Of a stretch of 64,000 nt of DNA, positions 21,815-31,570 are shown one piece after another (within the stretch, counting starts at the first letter, position 1; every line of letters starts with the position of its first letter). The notes beneath the pieces were generated by a model, which worked only from the letters and a program-made list of their open reading frames with translations, had not been told where the DNA came from and made no database searches. Both the position numbers and the translations under genes were made by a program. Source of the stretch: Cytophagaceae bacterium (GTDB lineage Bacteria; Bacteroidota; Bacteroidia; Cytophagales; Spirosomataceae); NCBI GenBank assembly GCA_947460975.1, contig CANHGO010000004.1:62001-126000 (forward strand). Reading direction: 5' to 3'.

Positions 21815-22768
21815 TTAAAAGACTTCTTCCTTGATTTTAAAATCCGTTGTTTTGTCGGAGTTTGTAATTAATAATTCGCCAATAAAGCCAGCTAAGAATA
21901 ATTGGACCCCTAAAATGATCGCGACTAAGGCCAAATAAAACAAGGGATTATCTGTGACGTTTCTATATTTTAATTGGTTTGCGAGATTATACAATTTTTC
22001 ACTGATCAACCATGTGGTCAACAGGGTCCCTGAGAAAAAGGATAAAATCCCCAAGCTACCAAAAAGGTGCATCGGTCTTTTTCCAAAAGCCTGTACAAAT
22101 GAGATTGAAAGAAGATCTAAGAATCCGAATATAAATCGTTCTAGGCCAAATTTAGTCACCCCGTATTTTCTAGCTTGATGTTGGACGACCTTTTCTCCAA
22201 TTTTAGTGAAGCCATTCCACTTCGCTTGAACGGGAATGTAGCGGTGCATTTCACCATAAAGTCGGAGTGTCTTAACCACTTCTTTTTTATATGCTTTTAG
22301 CCCACAATTGAAATCATTTAGCTTTACACCAGATAATTTTCTGGTTGCGGCATTGTATAGTTTAGTGGGTATTGTTTTTGAAATAGGGTCAAACCTTTTT
22401 TGCTTCCAGCCAGAAACAAGATCATAATCTTGCTGCGTGACCATGCGATAAAGTTCAGGAATTTCATCGGGTGAATCTTGCAGGTCAGCATCCATCGTAA
22501 TGACTACGTCTCCTTCAGCCCTCGAGAATCCTTCATGCAAAGCGGCTGATTTGCCATAATTTCTTGAAAAGCAAATGCCTTTAACGGGTTTGTATTCTTT
22601 TGATAAGGAATTTATTACCTCCCATGATGCATCAGTGCTGCCATCATTGATGAAAATTAGCTCGTAAGAAAACGAGTTTGCTTTCATCACTTGATCTATC
22701 CAAGTCGTTAGCTCAGGAAGAGACTCGGCTTCGTTATAAAGTGGAACAAGAATAGATATTTGCAACAT
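21815..22768 (-). CDS. Glycosyltransferase family 2 (GtrB/DPM-like, C-terminal TM)
   Basis: SILVPLYNEAESLPEL, INDGSTDASWEVI, GDVVITMDADLQDSPDEIPELY; two C-terminal hydrophobic segments. Confidence 0.9.
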   Translation of the reverse strand: MLQISILVPLYNEAESLPELTTWIDQVMKANSFSYELIFINDGSTDASWEVINSLSKEYKPVKGICFSRNYGKSAALHEGFSRAEGDVVITMDADLQDSPDEIPELYRMVTQQDYDLVSGWKQKRFDPISKTIPTKLYNAATRKLSGVKLNDFNCGLKAYKKEVVKTLRLYGEMHRYIPVQAKWNGFTKIGEKVVQHQARKYGVTKFGLERFIFGFLDLLSISFVQAFGKRPMHLFGSLGILSFFSGTLLTTWLISEKLYNLANQLKYRNVTDNPLFYLALVAIILGVQLFLAGFIGELLITNSDKTTDFKIKEEVF

Positions 22769-22815
22769 ATATGGAGGTATCTATGAACAAAAATACAAAA
22801 ACATGTGGTTATTTT

Positions 22816-23550
22816 TTATTCAAAGATTAAATAGTAGGGATTAAGTAACATTTTAAACGCCTCTGTGTATTCATTGTTTTCGTCTTTGATGTAAATGTTT
22901 TCAAGGACCTTGTCATGTTTTTCAGTTGACCCGAGACAAATCACCCGAAGTAGTTTTGATTGAGGGGTAGGAAACACGTGCAATAATTGATGCACAAAAA
23001 GTCCATTTTTTCCCATCTCACTTTCAAATTTATCCATAACTTCTTTAGGATAGATGACAACAAATTTTCCTCCAGGTTTCAACAGATGTTTAATGGCAAG
23101 AATCAAATCCACAAAATTCAATTCGTCGTCATGTATGGCCAACTGTTTGTCCTCTAAAGTTGCTGGAAGGTGATTAGTGAAAAATGGTGGATTACAAATA
23201 ATAAAATCATATCGATCTTCCGTGGATAAAGATCGAATATCGCCATTCATTACTTGAATCTGATTTTTGAATGGGCTATTTTGTATATTTTCTAAGGCGA
23301 GAATGGCAACCTTTGGATGAATTTCAATGGCATCTATAAATACATCAGGATTGGATTGCGCAAGCATGCAAGCCATTAAACCGCAACCAGTCCCTATATC
23401 TAAGATTTTACCGTTGGCAAATTTGTGTGCCCATGCACCCAATAAGCAGGCCTCCGTACTTATTTTTAATCCCGGATCTCCGTGGGCTAGGGAAAATTGT
23501 TTGAAGGTGAAGACTGATCTACTTCCTCCCATAATCTGCTGGATTTTCAC
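22816..23550 (-). CDS. trmN6: tRNA1(Val) (adenine(37)-N6)-methyltransferase
   Basis: FKQFSLAHGDPGLKISTEACLLGAWA, ILDIGTGCGLMACMLAQ, DFIICNPPFF. Confidence 0.88.
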   Translation of the reverse strand: MKIQQIMGGSRSVFTFKQFSLAHGDPGLKISTEACLLGAWAHKFANGKILDIGTGCGLMACMLAQSNPDVFIDAIEIHPKVAILALENIQNSPFKNQIQVMNGDIRSLSTEDRYDFIICNPPFFTNHLPATLEDKQLAIHDDELNFVDLILAIKHLLKPGGKFVVIYPKEVMDKFESEMGKNGLFVHQLLHVFPTPQSKLLRVICLGSTEKHDKVLENIYIKDENNEYTEAFKMLLNPYYLIFE

Positions 23551-24145
23551 CCCAATCTTCGGTTTCCCACTTTAATATTTTAGTAGCGTAAGAATTTTTA
23601 TGAAGCCACTCTAACGCGCTATCAACCATTTTAAAAAGTTCTTCTGTAGCCGGGCTGCGTTCTAAATTGGTCTTTATCGCCTTTTTTTTAACCCAAGAGA
23701 TAGCCGTTCTTGAATCTGAATACAATGGATATGGGCAATTGATTTTTTTCAAGTAAGCCAATCCGTGGACTATCGCTAAGAATTCGCCGATATTGACGGT
23801 TCCTAATGGAAAAGGACCTCTGAAAAATAAAACTTCTTTCGTTTCTGTATTGACGCCTTGGTATTCCAAAACCCCTGGGTTTCCTGCACAGGCCGCATCT
23901 ACTGAAATGGATGGAATGACAATGGTTTCACTCGTTATTTTTCTACTCTTTGAAGGGACTGATTTTGTTTGAATGCTTGCCCAATAGTTCTTTTTGGACG
24001 CATGGAAAGCTTGCTCTTTTGTTTCAAAAGATTTGAATTGGGCATTTGGAAATCCCTTGATATTTTGCTCGGTTTCAGCCCAGGTGTCAAAAATACCTGT
24101 CTTGTGACCCGCCCAAATGACATAATATTTTTGTTTTTTCTCCAT
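23519..24145 (-). CDS. rnhA: Ribonuclease H1 with N-terminal viroplasmin-type domain
   Basis: YYVIWAGHKTGIFDTWAETEQNIKGFPNAQFKSFETKEQAFHA (viroplasmin fold) followed by an RNase H-like domain (SVDAACAGNPGVLEYQGV, GEFLAIVHGLAYL, YSDSRTAISWV). ATG at 24145 preferred. Confidence 0.87.
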   Translation of the reverse strand: MEKKQKYYVIWAGHKTGIFDTWAETEQNIKGFPNAQFKSFETKEQAFHASKKNYWASIQTKSVPSKSRKITSETIVIPSISVDAACAGNPGVLEYQGVNTETKEVLFFRGPFPLGTVNIGEFLAIVHGLAYLKKINCPYPLYSDSRTAISWVKKKAIKTNLERSPATEELFKMVDSALEWLHKNSYATKILKWETEDWGENPADYGRK

Positions 24146-24146
24146 A

Positions 24147-24716
24147 TTAAAAGAGTCTTGTTTTAAATATCTTGATGGCAATGGCAATCAAAATAACTCC
24201 AAAAACTTTTCTTAAAATTTGTGTTCCTGCGTTTCCTAGCTTCCTTTCAATCCAAACACTTGAGCGTAATACCAAGTAAATGAAAATCAAATTGATAAAA
24301 ATACTGATCAATATATTGACTTCTTCAAATTGTGATTTTAGCGAAATCAATGTCGTCATCGTTCCTGCTCCAGCGATAATTGGAAAAGCGAGTGGGACGA
24401 TGGAATGAGACCCAGTGGTAATAGTGTCATTTTTGAAAATATTTCTACCTAGGGTCATTTCTAGGCCGATAAGAAATAATATCAATGCACCGGCCACAGC
24501 AAATGAGTTGGTGTCCACCCCTAAAAAAGCAAGGATAAATTTTCCGGCAAAGAAAAATCCCACCATGATTAGCCCTGATACTAAGGTTGCCTGGCCCGAC
24601 TGAATATCTCCATTTTTTTTTCTAAGGTCGATGATAATTGGAATCGCTCCTAAGATATCAATGACTGAAAATAAAATTAAGGAGGAGGATACTATTTCTT
24701 TGAAATTGATTTCCAT
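24147..24716 (-). CDS. MarC family membrane protein
   Basis: 189 aa multi-TM; DILGAIPIIIDLRKK; ALILFLIGLEMTLG; PLAFPIIAGAGTMTTLI. Confidence 0.88.
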   Translation of the reverse strand: MEINFKEIVSSSLILFSVIDILGAIPIIIDLRKKNGDIQSGQATLVSGLIMVGFFFAGKFILAFLGVDTNSFAVAGALILFLIGLEMTLGRNIFKNDTITTGSHSIVPLAFPIIAGAGTMTTLISLKSQFEEVNILISIFINLIFIYLVLRSSVWIERKLGNAGTQILRKVFGVILIAIAIKIFKTRLF

Positions 24717-24718
24717 GG

Positions 24719-25774
24719 CTAAGCATTTATCAGATTAATTAATTGACTAATATCTTCCAAGGTATGGCTAGGGAAATTTGCGATTCGAATGGTATTATCT
24801 TTCCATTCTCCGTATCCTTTGCCTAATTCAATGTTGTGTTTTAAACATAAATTTTGAAGTCTTTTAATTTGTTCAGGTTCTCCTTGTAAAGCGAAAACGG
24901 TGGGAAGTCGCAAATTTGGATTTTCTATCAGAAATGATAAATTAAATGAATTAGCATTCGAAAAGTAATCAGTTAAAATTGACGCTTTCTCCCATGTTTG
25001 CTGATTTATGACGGTTAGGTTGGGAAGCAAGTGTGCCAATTTATTTAAAACGTAAATGCTTAGTACATTCGGTGTATAATGAGTCTGAAAAAGCTTTCTG
25101 TTTTCTTCCATGAGAAGAACATCGTTATAATGGACTTTTTTATTTAATTGGGTTGCTCTTTCAAGCGCTTTTGATGAACAAATAAGCACTCCTAAACCAG
25201 CGGGAATACCCATGCACTTTTGCACGGAGGCAAACCAAACATCTGCTTCTGGCCAAGGTAAATTAATGCCTCCCATGGTCGACGTGGCATCTACAGCAAT
25301 AATTGCATCTTCCTGTAAATCAAAATCTGATCTACAAATAGTTTGCCCCGTACCGTTAGATGTCTCGCTTTGGACTAAGCAGATGGTATCAAAATCTTTT
25401 GTGGTTAAGTTAGGTGCGACTGATTTCAAATCTTCATTGAGACCAAATTCAACTGAAAGGGCATTAGGAATAATCTGCTTCGTATAATGTGCCCATTTTT
25501 TACCAAAAGCCCCATTGTAAAGGTGCAGGCTTTTTTCTTTAATGAGCGATTGGGCTACAATCTCCCATGCTTCAGTGGCTGAGGATATAAAATATAGTGT
25601 GTAATCCTGAGGGATATTCCATTTTTCATGAAGGATTTGAAGCGTGTCTTTTAACAATACTTCAAAGCGTTCGCTTCGATGATTTATGCTAACGACGCCG
25701 TTGGAAAAAGCCTCTTGGATGAATCCGAGGACTTCAGGATGAACCTTGGAAGGACCTGGATAAAATGAGAGCAT
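24719..25774 (-). CDS. Aminotransferase class V (phosphoserine aminotransferase / alanine-glyoxylate-type fold)
   Basis: MLSFYPGPSKVHPEV, ISSATEAWE, DATSTMGGINLPWPEADVWFASVQKCMGIPAGLGVLI (PLP Lys). Confidence 0.83.
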   Translation of the reverse strand: MLSFYPGPSKVHPEVLGFIQEAFSNGVVSINHRSERFEVLLKDTLQILHEKWNIPQDYTLYFISSATEAWEIVAQSLIKEKSLHLYNGAFGKKWAHYTKQIIPNALSVEFGLNEDLKSVAPNLTTKDFDTICLVQSETSNGTGQTICRSDFDLQEDAIIAVDATSTMGGINLPWPEADVWFASVQKCMGIPAGLGVLICSSKALERATQLNKKVHYNDVLLMEENRKLFQTHYTPNVLSIYVLNKLAHLLPNLTVINQQTWEKASILTDYFSNANSFNLSFLIENPNLRLPTVFALQGEPEQIKRLQNLCLKHNIELGKGYGEWKDNTIRIANFPSHTLEDISQLINLINA

Positions 25775-25777
25775 GAA

Positions 25778-26203
25778 TTATAGAAATGAATAAAGTCCTA
25801 AATCGTAACCTGGTAAACCAAAACCAACAATACTGCCCTTGCATTTTGGACTCAAGTAGCTATGCGCACGATACGATTCTCTGGCGTGTACATTGGAAAT
25901 ATGAATTTCTATGACGGGAGTTTTAATGGCAGAAACCGCATCTGCTAGGGCAATAGACGTATGGGTATAGCCTCCTGCATTTAATAAAATACCATCGTAG
26001 GAAAATCCCACTTCGTGTAATTTGTTAATCATGGCACCTTCTTCATTGGACTGGAAATAAAAGATTTCAAATTCCTTTTCAAATTTATCTCGTAATACTT
26101 CCAGGTATTGTTCAAATGTTTGTTGGCCATAAATTTCAGGCTCCCTTGTGCCCAACAAATTTAAGTTGGGTCCGTTCAGAATTAAGATTTTTTGACGTAC
26201 CAT
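25778..26203 (-). CDS. aroQ: 3-dehydroquinate dehydratase, type II
   Basis: ILILNGPNLNLLGTREPEIYG, FQSNEEGAMINKLHE, LNAGGYTHTSIALADA, EIHISNVHARESYRAHSYLSP. Confidence 0.93.
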   Translation of the reverse strand: MVRQKILILNGPNLNLLGTREPEIYGQQTFEQYLEVLRDKFEKEFEIFYFQSNEEGAMINKLHEVGFSYDGILLNAGGYTHTSIALADAVSAIKTPVIEIHISNVHARESYRAHSYLSPKCKGSIVGFGLPGYDLGLYSFL

Positions 26204-26303
26204 AGAAAAAGAATTTAATAAGAGCCAGTCTATATTTAGATCTAATGCGATGTAAAAATACGTATTTCTGTTAAATTTATGTGATTGTTTAAATAAATTG
26301 CCC

Positions 26304-27203
26304 ATGTGGGAAAATGAAATTCAGACTTTTGGGCATTATTTAAGGATCGAAAGAGGTCTCTCAGGACACTCATTAGAGGCTTACATACGTGATATTCGGA
26401 AGTTAGCCACTTATTTGACTCCTTTGCAAACTCCTGTTTTGGACGTAAAAGAAAATCAGATACTTGATTTTTTAAAAGATTTGCATAGCCTGGGGATAGA
26501 AGCAAGTACGCAGTCGCGTTGTTTATCAGGCATTCGAAGTTTCTTTCAGTATTTAGTTTTTGAGGGCAGGATTCCGATGGACCCCACCGTTCATATTAAG
26601 AGTCCTCAAAAAGGGAGAAAATTGCCGGATACACTTTCATTTGATGAAATCAATTTGATTTTGGAGGCCAATGACATGAGTACCAATGAGGGAGTTCGCA
26701 ATCGCACTATGCTAGAATTTTTATACGGGGCGGGACTTCGTGTTTCGGAATTAGTGGGGTTGAAGTTGACCGATGTGTACATCGAAAACGGTTTTATCAA
26801 AGTGTGTGGAAAGGGGGATAAGGAGCGTTTGGTTCCAGCGGGCCGAGATGCTTTTACGTATTTGAAATTATATTTAGCACATATTAGGCCTCAAATTCCA
26901 GTCAAGAAATCCGCGGTGAATTATGTGTTTTTAAATCGCCGTGGGTCGCCATTAAGCCGCGTGATGGTGTTTATCATTTGTAAAGACTTAGCTCAAAAAG
27001 CGGGTATTCAAAAGACGATTAGTCCGCATACCTTTCGGCATTCTTTTGCGACACATTTGATTGAGGGAGGAGCGGATTTGAGGGCTGTTCAGGAGATGTT
27101 AGGGCATGAATCCATCTTGACGACTGAAATTTATACGCACTTAGATCGGGCCTATTTAAGCCAAATGGTGCGGGATTTCCATCCTTTAAATAAAAAATTA
27201 TAG
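26304..27203 (+). CDS. xerD: Tyrosine recombinase XerC/XerD family
   Basis: LRIERGLSGHSLEAYIRDIRKL; catalytic GLRVSELVGL, GKGDKERLVP, SPHTFRHSFATHLIEGGADLRAVQEMLGHESILTTEIYTHLD. ATG at 26304 preferred over TTG 26298. The xerD rather than xerC assignment is tentative. Confidence 0.85.
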   Translation: MWENEIQTFGHYLRIERGLSGHSLEAYIRDIRKLATYLTPLQTPVLDVKENQILDFLKDLHSLGIEASTQSRCLSGIRSFFQYLVFEGRIPMDPTVHIKSPQKGRKLPDTLSFDEINLILEANDMSTNEGVRNRTMLEFLYGAGLRVSELVGLKLTDVYIENGFIKVCGKGDKERLVPAGRDAFTYLKLYLAHIRPQIPVKKSAVNYVFLNRRGSPLSRVMVFIICKDLAQKAGIQKTISPHTFRHSFATHLIEGGADLRAVQEMLGHESILTTEIYTHLDRAYLSQMVRDFHPLNKKL

Positions 27204-27614
27204 CAATTCCGCGTTTTCTTCGGGGAATGGGATGAAAACAAAATTGGTAAATTGCCCATCCACGACAAATAGGCATGCAAATTCCTCAATGTCTTTAAAA
27301 TTTTGTACAAATAGTTCGATATTTTCTTCGGCAATTAAATTACGTTGTACGAATTCCTCCATCATGGAAGCATGGTAGTTCCACTTATTTTCGTTTAGCT
27401 CGTTGACGCCAATTAACTTCTGACCTATTTCGATCGGCCTTTGGGAAGTTACAAAAATCGGAAAATCGGAAAATCCCCTTTTCTTTACTTGGTATGCGGC
27501 TTCTTTTAATGTATCTGAGACTTTGATGAAATCAGTCGAAATGAGGCCTAAGTATTTACCGTTTAAATCAGGTGAATTCGGGGCATTTGAAATGGCAGTA
27601 TAATCTTCTAGCAT
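27198..27614 (-). CDS. Conserved hypothetical protein (138 aa)
   Basis: Clean ORF between alanine dehydrogenase-like and xer genes. No motif recognised. Confidence 0.6.
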   Translation of the reverse strand: MLEDYTAISNAPNSPDLNGKYLGLISTDFIKVSDTLKEAAYQVKKRGFSDFPIFVTSQRPIEIGQKLIGVNELNENKWNYHASMMEEFVQRNLIAEENIELFVQNFKDIEEFACLFVVDGQFTNFVFIPFPEENAELL

Positions 27615-27620
27615 GGCCGA

Positions 27621-28832
27621 TTAATTCATTAATAATAGTTGGATGTCTTTGACAGGTTTTTTGAATAATTTGCCAATTAACGGATGGGTAACGTGTCCTT
27701 TGTAGCAATAAACTCCTTTCATAAATGATTTTCCTTGCCAAAGCATCTCTTCAATTCCTCCCGTTTTTCCTGTTTTTAAAACAAAAGAAGTAATTAAATT
27801 ACTGATGGCAAGACTGGAAGTTTTTGAGACTAAGGATGGAATATTGGGTACGCAATAATGGGTAATCCCGTATTTTGTGATCGTTGGATTTTTCAAGTTG
27901 GTCATTTCAGAAGTCTCGAAACAGCCCCCTTGGTCGATGCAAACGTCAATAATGAGCGTGCCTTCTTTTAAATTGGCCACCATTTCTTCGGTCACCACAC
28001 ATGGGGTAATTCCAGAATCAGATCTTAAGGCGCCCACGATGACGGTGGCTTCTTGGAGTGCTTTAGGTAAATTTTCTGAATCAATAACTTGGGTAATTAA
28101 TGGAAAACCTAAGGTGCTTTTTAGCCTTTGTAATTTATAAATGTCTTTATCAAAAACTTGCATTTGAATCCCTGAATGCCACGCGGCTCTGGCAACTTGT
28201 TCGGCCACATAACCTGAACCTAAAATAACTAAATTAAAGGGTGGGACTCCTGTAACATTGCCTAATAAAATACCTGAACCTTCTTTATTGCGCAGTAATT
28301 CACTGGCGATCGGAAGGACTAATTGGCCAGCAATTTCAGCCATTATTTTGACAAAAGGGTATTCTCCGCCATTATCTTCTACATATTCAAGTCCTATGGC
28401 CAAGATTTTTTTCTGGTTTAATTGGTCGATAGCCTCAGAACTTAGTTGATGTTGGGATGCACACGAAATGATGGCATGCCCCATTTTCATTAGGCTAATT
28501 TCCCCGAGGGTTGGCGCGTTAATTTTAATAATTAGTGGACATTGCCAAACTTGATTTTGACTTTCGGTTACGCTGGCACCGGCTAAAAGATAATCAGCGT
28601 CATTAAATCCTGCTCGCTCACCGGCTGATTTTTCTATACATACATCATGGCCATTGGCAATTAGAAGTTGGGCCGCTTGGGGACTTAATGCAACCCGATT
28701 TTCATCCTTGGAATTTTCTTTTGGAATACCAATTTGAATGGATTTTGCATTTTTTTTGGTCCAATTCATGGCTTCCATCGTCATGATTCCTTGTTGGGCC
28801 AATATCTCCTGAAAGGGTGTAGTTTCTGTCAT
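27621..28832 (-). CDS. Alanine dehydrogenase / NAD(P) transhydrogenase alpha-like
   Basis: IGIPKENSKDENRVALSPQAAQLLIANGHDVCIEKSAG; VILGSGYVAEQVARAAW; DVCIDQGGCFETSEMT. ATG at 28832 overlaps the tsaE stop (ATGA). Confidence 0.85.
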   Translation of the reverse strand: MTETTPFQEILAQQGIMTMEAMNWTKKNAKSIQIGIPKENSKDENRVALSPQAAQLLIANGHDVCIEKSAGERAGFNDADYLLAGASVTESQNQVWQCPLIIKINAPTLGEISLMKMGHAIISCASQHQLSSEAIDQLNQKKILAIGLEYVEDNGGEYPFVKIMAEIAGQLVLPIASELLRNKEGSGILLGNVTGVPPFNLVILGSGYVAEQVARAAWHSGIQMQVFDKDIYKLQRLKSTLGFPLITQVIDSENLPKALQEATVIVGALRSDSGITPCVVTEEMVANLKEGTLIIDVCIDQGGCFETSEMTNLKNPTITKYGITHYCVPNIPSLVSKTSSLAISNLITSFVLKTGKTGGIEEMLWQGKSFMKGVYCYKGHVTHPLIGKLFKKPVKDIQLLLMN

Positions 28833-29257
28833 GATTGCCAAATACAGGTCAATTTACGGCTAAATTCAGTCAAATTAACAATCTCTATGTTGACATGGGG
28901 GATATTCCATAAAATTTCGGCTCTTTCTGGCCACTCAATAAAGCATAAATGGCCCGAATCAAGGTATTCTTCGATGCCAATATCGACGGCCTCATGTACG
29001 TTTTCTAGTCGGTACAAATCAAAATGATACATGATCTGACCTGATTCTGTTTCATAGGGATTGACCAGTGAGAAGGTCGGACTTTGTACGATGGATTTGA
29101 TTTTTAGTTGTTGGCCTATTTCTTTCACCAAAGTCGTTTTTCCCGCACCCATTTGTCCTCTAAATAGCCAAATCTTAGGCCCATGGTTGATCGCCTCTAA
29201 AAGCTGATTTACAGCATTAGAAATATTTTCAAGCGAATATTCTATTTCAAAAATCAT
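28829..29257 (-). CDS. tsaE: tRNA t6A biosynthesis ATPase TsaE
   Basis: WLFRGQMGAGKTTLVKEIGQQL, SPTFSLVNPYET, MYHFDLYRLE, CFIEWPERAEILW. Confidence 0.93.
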   Translation of the reverse strand: MIFEIEYSLENISNAVNQLLEAINHGPKIWLFRGQMGAGKTTLVKEIGQQLKIKSIVQSPTFSLVNPYETESGQIMYHFDLYRLENVHEAVDIGIEEYLDSGHLCFIEWPERAEILWNIPHVNIEIVNLTEFSRKLTCIWQS

Positions 29258-29955
29258 AGTTCAATGTCACCCAGTTGCGGGCGAATTAATATTTCTTCAA
29301 TGACGGTTGACGCACTCATGATGGAAGCCGAAAATATGGTATTAGCCACGTCTTCTGCTGGAATAAATCTTGAATCAGGTAAATTAACTCCATCCCAGGC
29401 GGGTGTTAAGGTAGCACCTGGAAGAACCGCGGTGACTTTAATTCCCTGCGTTTTCAATTCTTCCCTTAAGACCTTGGTAAACCCTAACAAAGCAAATTTA
29501 CTAATGCAATAGGAACCTCCAGCGGTATATGCCGTGATGGAGGCGGTTGAGCAGATGGTAAAAATATGCCCAGAGTTAGTTTTTTGCATACTGGGTAAAA
29601 TGGCTTTGGTTAAGTGGTAAGCGCTGTAAAGATTTGCTTGAATTTGACTTTCCAGCACGCCATCTTCCTCATTTTGAATTTGTCCAGGTAAAAAATAACC
29701 TGCATTGTTAATGAGGATGTCAATTTTGTTTTCTTGATTTAAAATCCATGCTGCAAAGTTTGAAACCTGTTTTTTATCGCTTAAATCTGCCGTAAATGTA
29801 TGTAGGAGTGGATGATTGAACTCGCTTTTTAGGTTTTCTAATTTTTCTGCGTTTCGACCACATGTAAACACTTGAAATCCGTTTTCTAAAAACTTTTTTA
29901 CTAGGGCTTTTCCAATTCCTTGACTTCCTCCACTAATTATGATTGATTTCTTCAT
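29254..29955 (-). CDS. SDR-family oxidoreductase
   Basis: SIIISGGSQGIGKALVKKFLENG, DILINNAGYF, YCISKFALLGFTKVLREEL. ATG at 29955 preferred. Confidence 0.87.
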   Translation of the reverse strand: MKKSIIISGGSQGIGKALVKKFLENGFQVFTCGRNAEKLENLKSEFNHPLLHTFTADLSDKKQVSNFAAWILNQENKIDILINNAGYFLPGQIQNEEDGVLESQIQANLYSAYHLTKAILPSMQKTNSGHIFTICSTASITAYTAGGSYCISKFALLGFTKVLREELKTQGIKVTAVLPGATLTPAWDGVNLPDSRFIPAEDVANTIFSASIMSASTVIEEILIRPQLGDIEL

Positions 29956-29987
29956 TATCTTTGACAAAATGGTTTAATCTAAAATCC

Positions 29988-30719
29988 ATGTCAAAATTAG
30001 GTAAATATTTAATCTTCCTAGGTAAGCTGTTCACAAATCCTGAAAAATTTAGGGTTTATTGGCCCTTGATTATGCAGGAGTGCATCGACATTGGAATAAA
30101 TTCTTTACTTATAGTCGCAATCGTTTCATCTTTTTTGGGAGCGGTTACTTGTGTTCAAACGGCTGCCAATATGGACAATCCGTTTGTTCCGCAATACATT
30201 ATCAGTTTAATCGTTCGAGATACCACTATTTTAGAGATGGGGCCCACGATTACCTGTGTTGTATTGGCTGGAAAAATTGGTTCTAACATCGCGGGCCAAT
30301 TGGGCACCATGCGAATCACCGAACAAATAGATGCGTTGGAGGTGATGGGGATAAATTCTAGGTCTTATTTAGTCCTTCCAAAGATTATTGCTGCCATGTT
30401 GACTTTTCCAATGTTGGTTACCTTAGCATGTTTTTTATCCATCTATGGAGGTTATTTGGCAGGTTGGTTGACCGGTTCCATTTCTCCTCAAGAATACATT
30501 CACGGTCTTCAATTTCAATTTAAGGGCAATTATATGTTTTTTGCCTTAATTAAATCCGTTGTGTTTTCCTTTATTGTAGTGACGATTTCGTCCTTTCAGG
30601 GTTTTTACACACAAGGTGGAGCTTATGAAGTGGGTAAGGCAAGTACTTCTGCAGTGACTAATTCATGTATTGCGATTCTGATTGCAGATTATCTTTTGGC
30701 CCAATTGTTAATCGGCTAA
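29988..30719 (+). CDS. mlaE: MlaE-family ABC transporter permease
   Basis: EMGPTITCVVLAGKIGSNIAGQLGTMRITEQIDALEVMGINSRSYLVLPKIIAAMLTFPML; CLSIYGGYLAG; GAYEVGKASTSAVTNSCIAILIADYLLAQLLIG. Probable start ATG 29988. Confidence 0.9.
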   Translation: MSKLGKYLIFLGKLFTNPEKFRVYWPLIMQECIDIGINSLLIVAIVSSFLGAVTCVQTAANMDNPFVPQYIISLIVRDTTILEMGPTITCVVLAGKIGSNIAGQLGTMRITEQIDALEVMGINSRSYLVLPKIIAAMLTFPMLVTLACFLSIYGGYLAGWLTGSISPQEYIHGLQFQFKGNYMFFALIKSVVFSFIVVTISSFQGFYTQGGAYEVGKASTSAVTNSCIAILIADYLLAQLLIG

Positions 30720-31570
30720 ACACGCTCAATACTTACTTTTGTTATCAATTCTGAGGTGGCAGATCCTCGATACGAACCAAATACGGGAGTGATTTCTTCT
30801 GGCAAGCATGACGCAGCCAAGGGAATGTGATTTCCTGCCACAACTTCATGTTGGGTAGGGTCATAGCCACGCCAACCGCCTCCCGGTAAGTACACTTCGA
30901 CCCAGGCATGTAAATGATGCGTTTGATTAGGGACATCCACAGGAGCGACGCCTACATAATATCCACTAACAAACCGAGTGGCTAAGCCCAATGCTCTGCA
31001 CAAGGCAGAAAATAAAACGGCATAATCACGGCATGAGCCTTTCCGATTGACCAACGTATATTCTGCTGAATTTGGAGCACCTTCCTCTCTAATTTCATAG
31101 GCAAATTGCTTGAATATAAATTCATTTAATTCGGATAAAAAAGAAGAGGTATTCCATTTGACTTGAGAAGCAATTTGCCTTGCGGTTTGTTCCACTAGGG
31201 TGCTAACTCCTTCTTGGCCTAAATAAGGACTCAGTGTTTTTTGATAGGAATGGGTGTAATTTAAGGGCAATGTTTTGCTCTCAAAGGGGAAATACACAAA
31301 GTCAAAAGGATTAAATTCTGTTGTTTCGACCACCGCATTCATCTCAATCTGAAGGGAATCAGTAGGTTCTTTGAAGAATAATATATTTTGAATGTTGCCT
31401 TCAGGATCTAAGTTTTTCGAAATTTGAACAGGCTTTGGGTTGATATCTAGCGTAAATGAATTGATCGTCAATAACGAACTTTTTCTAGGATGTAAATACA
31501 AAACATGTGGCTCTAGATTTACAGCTGCGCTATAATGATAGGTAAGCAAGTGCTTGATTTTTGCGATCAT
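30716..31570 (-). CDS. Transglutaminase-like cysteine peptidase family protein (with N-terminal bacterial transglutaminase-associated domain)
   Basis: IKHLLTYHYSAAVNLEPHVLYLHPR; RKGSCRDYAVLFSALCRALGLATRFVSGYY; HLHAWVEVYLPGGGWRGYDPTQHE (Cys-His-Asp). Confidence 0.9.
   Translation of the reverse strand: MIAKIKHLLTYHYSAAVNLEPHVLYLHPRKSSLLTINSFTLDINPKPVQISKNLDPEGNIQNILFFKEPTDSLQIEMNAVVETTEFNPFDFVYFPFESKTLPLNYTHSYQKTLSPYLGQEGVSTLVEQTARQIASQVKWNTSSFLSELNEFIFKQFAYEIREEGAPNSAEYTLVNRKGSCRDYAVLFSALCRALGLATRFVSGYYVGVAPVDVPNQTHHLHAWVEVYLPGGGWRGYDPTQHEVVAGNHIPLAASCLPEEITPVFGSYRGSATSELITKVSIERV

Noticed and set aside
26304-27203. Tyrosine recombinase as sign of an integron or mobile element
   Set aside because: Size and motifs fit housekeeping XerC/D. 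There are no att-like repeats, cargo genes or tRNA junction around it.
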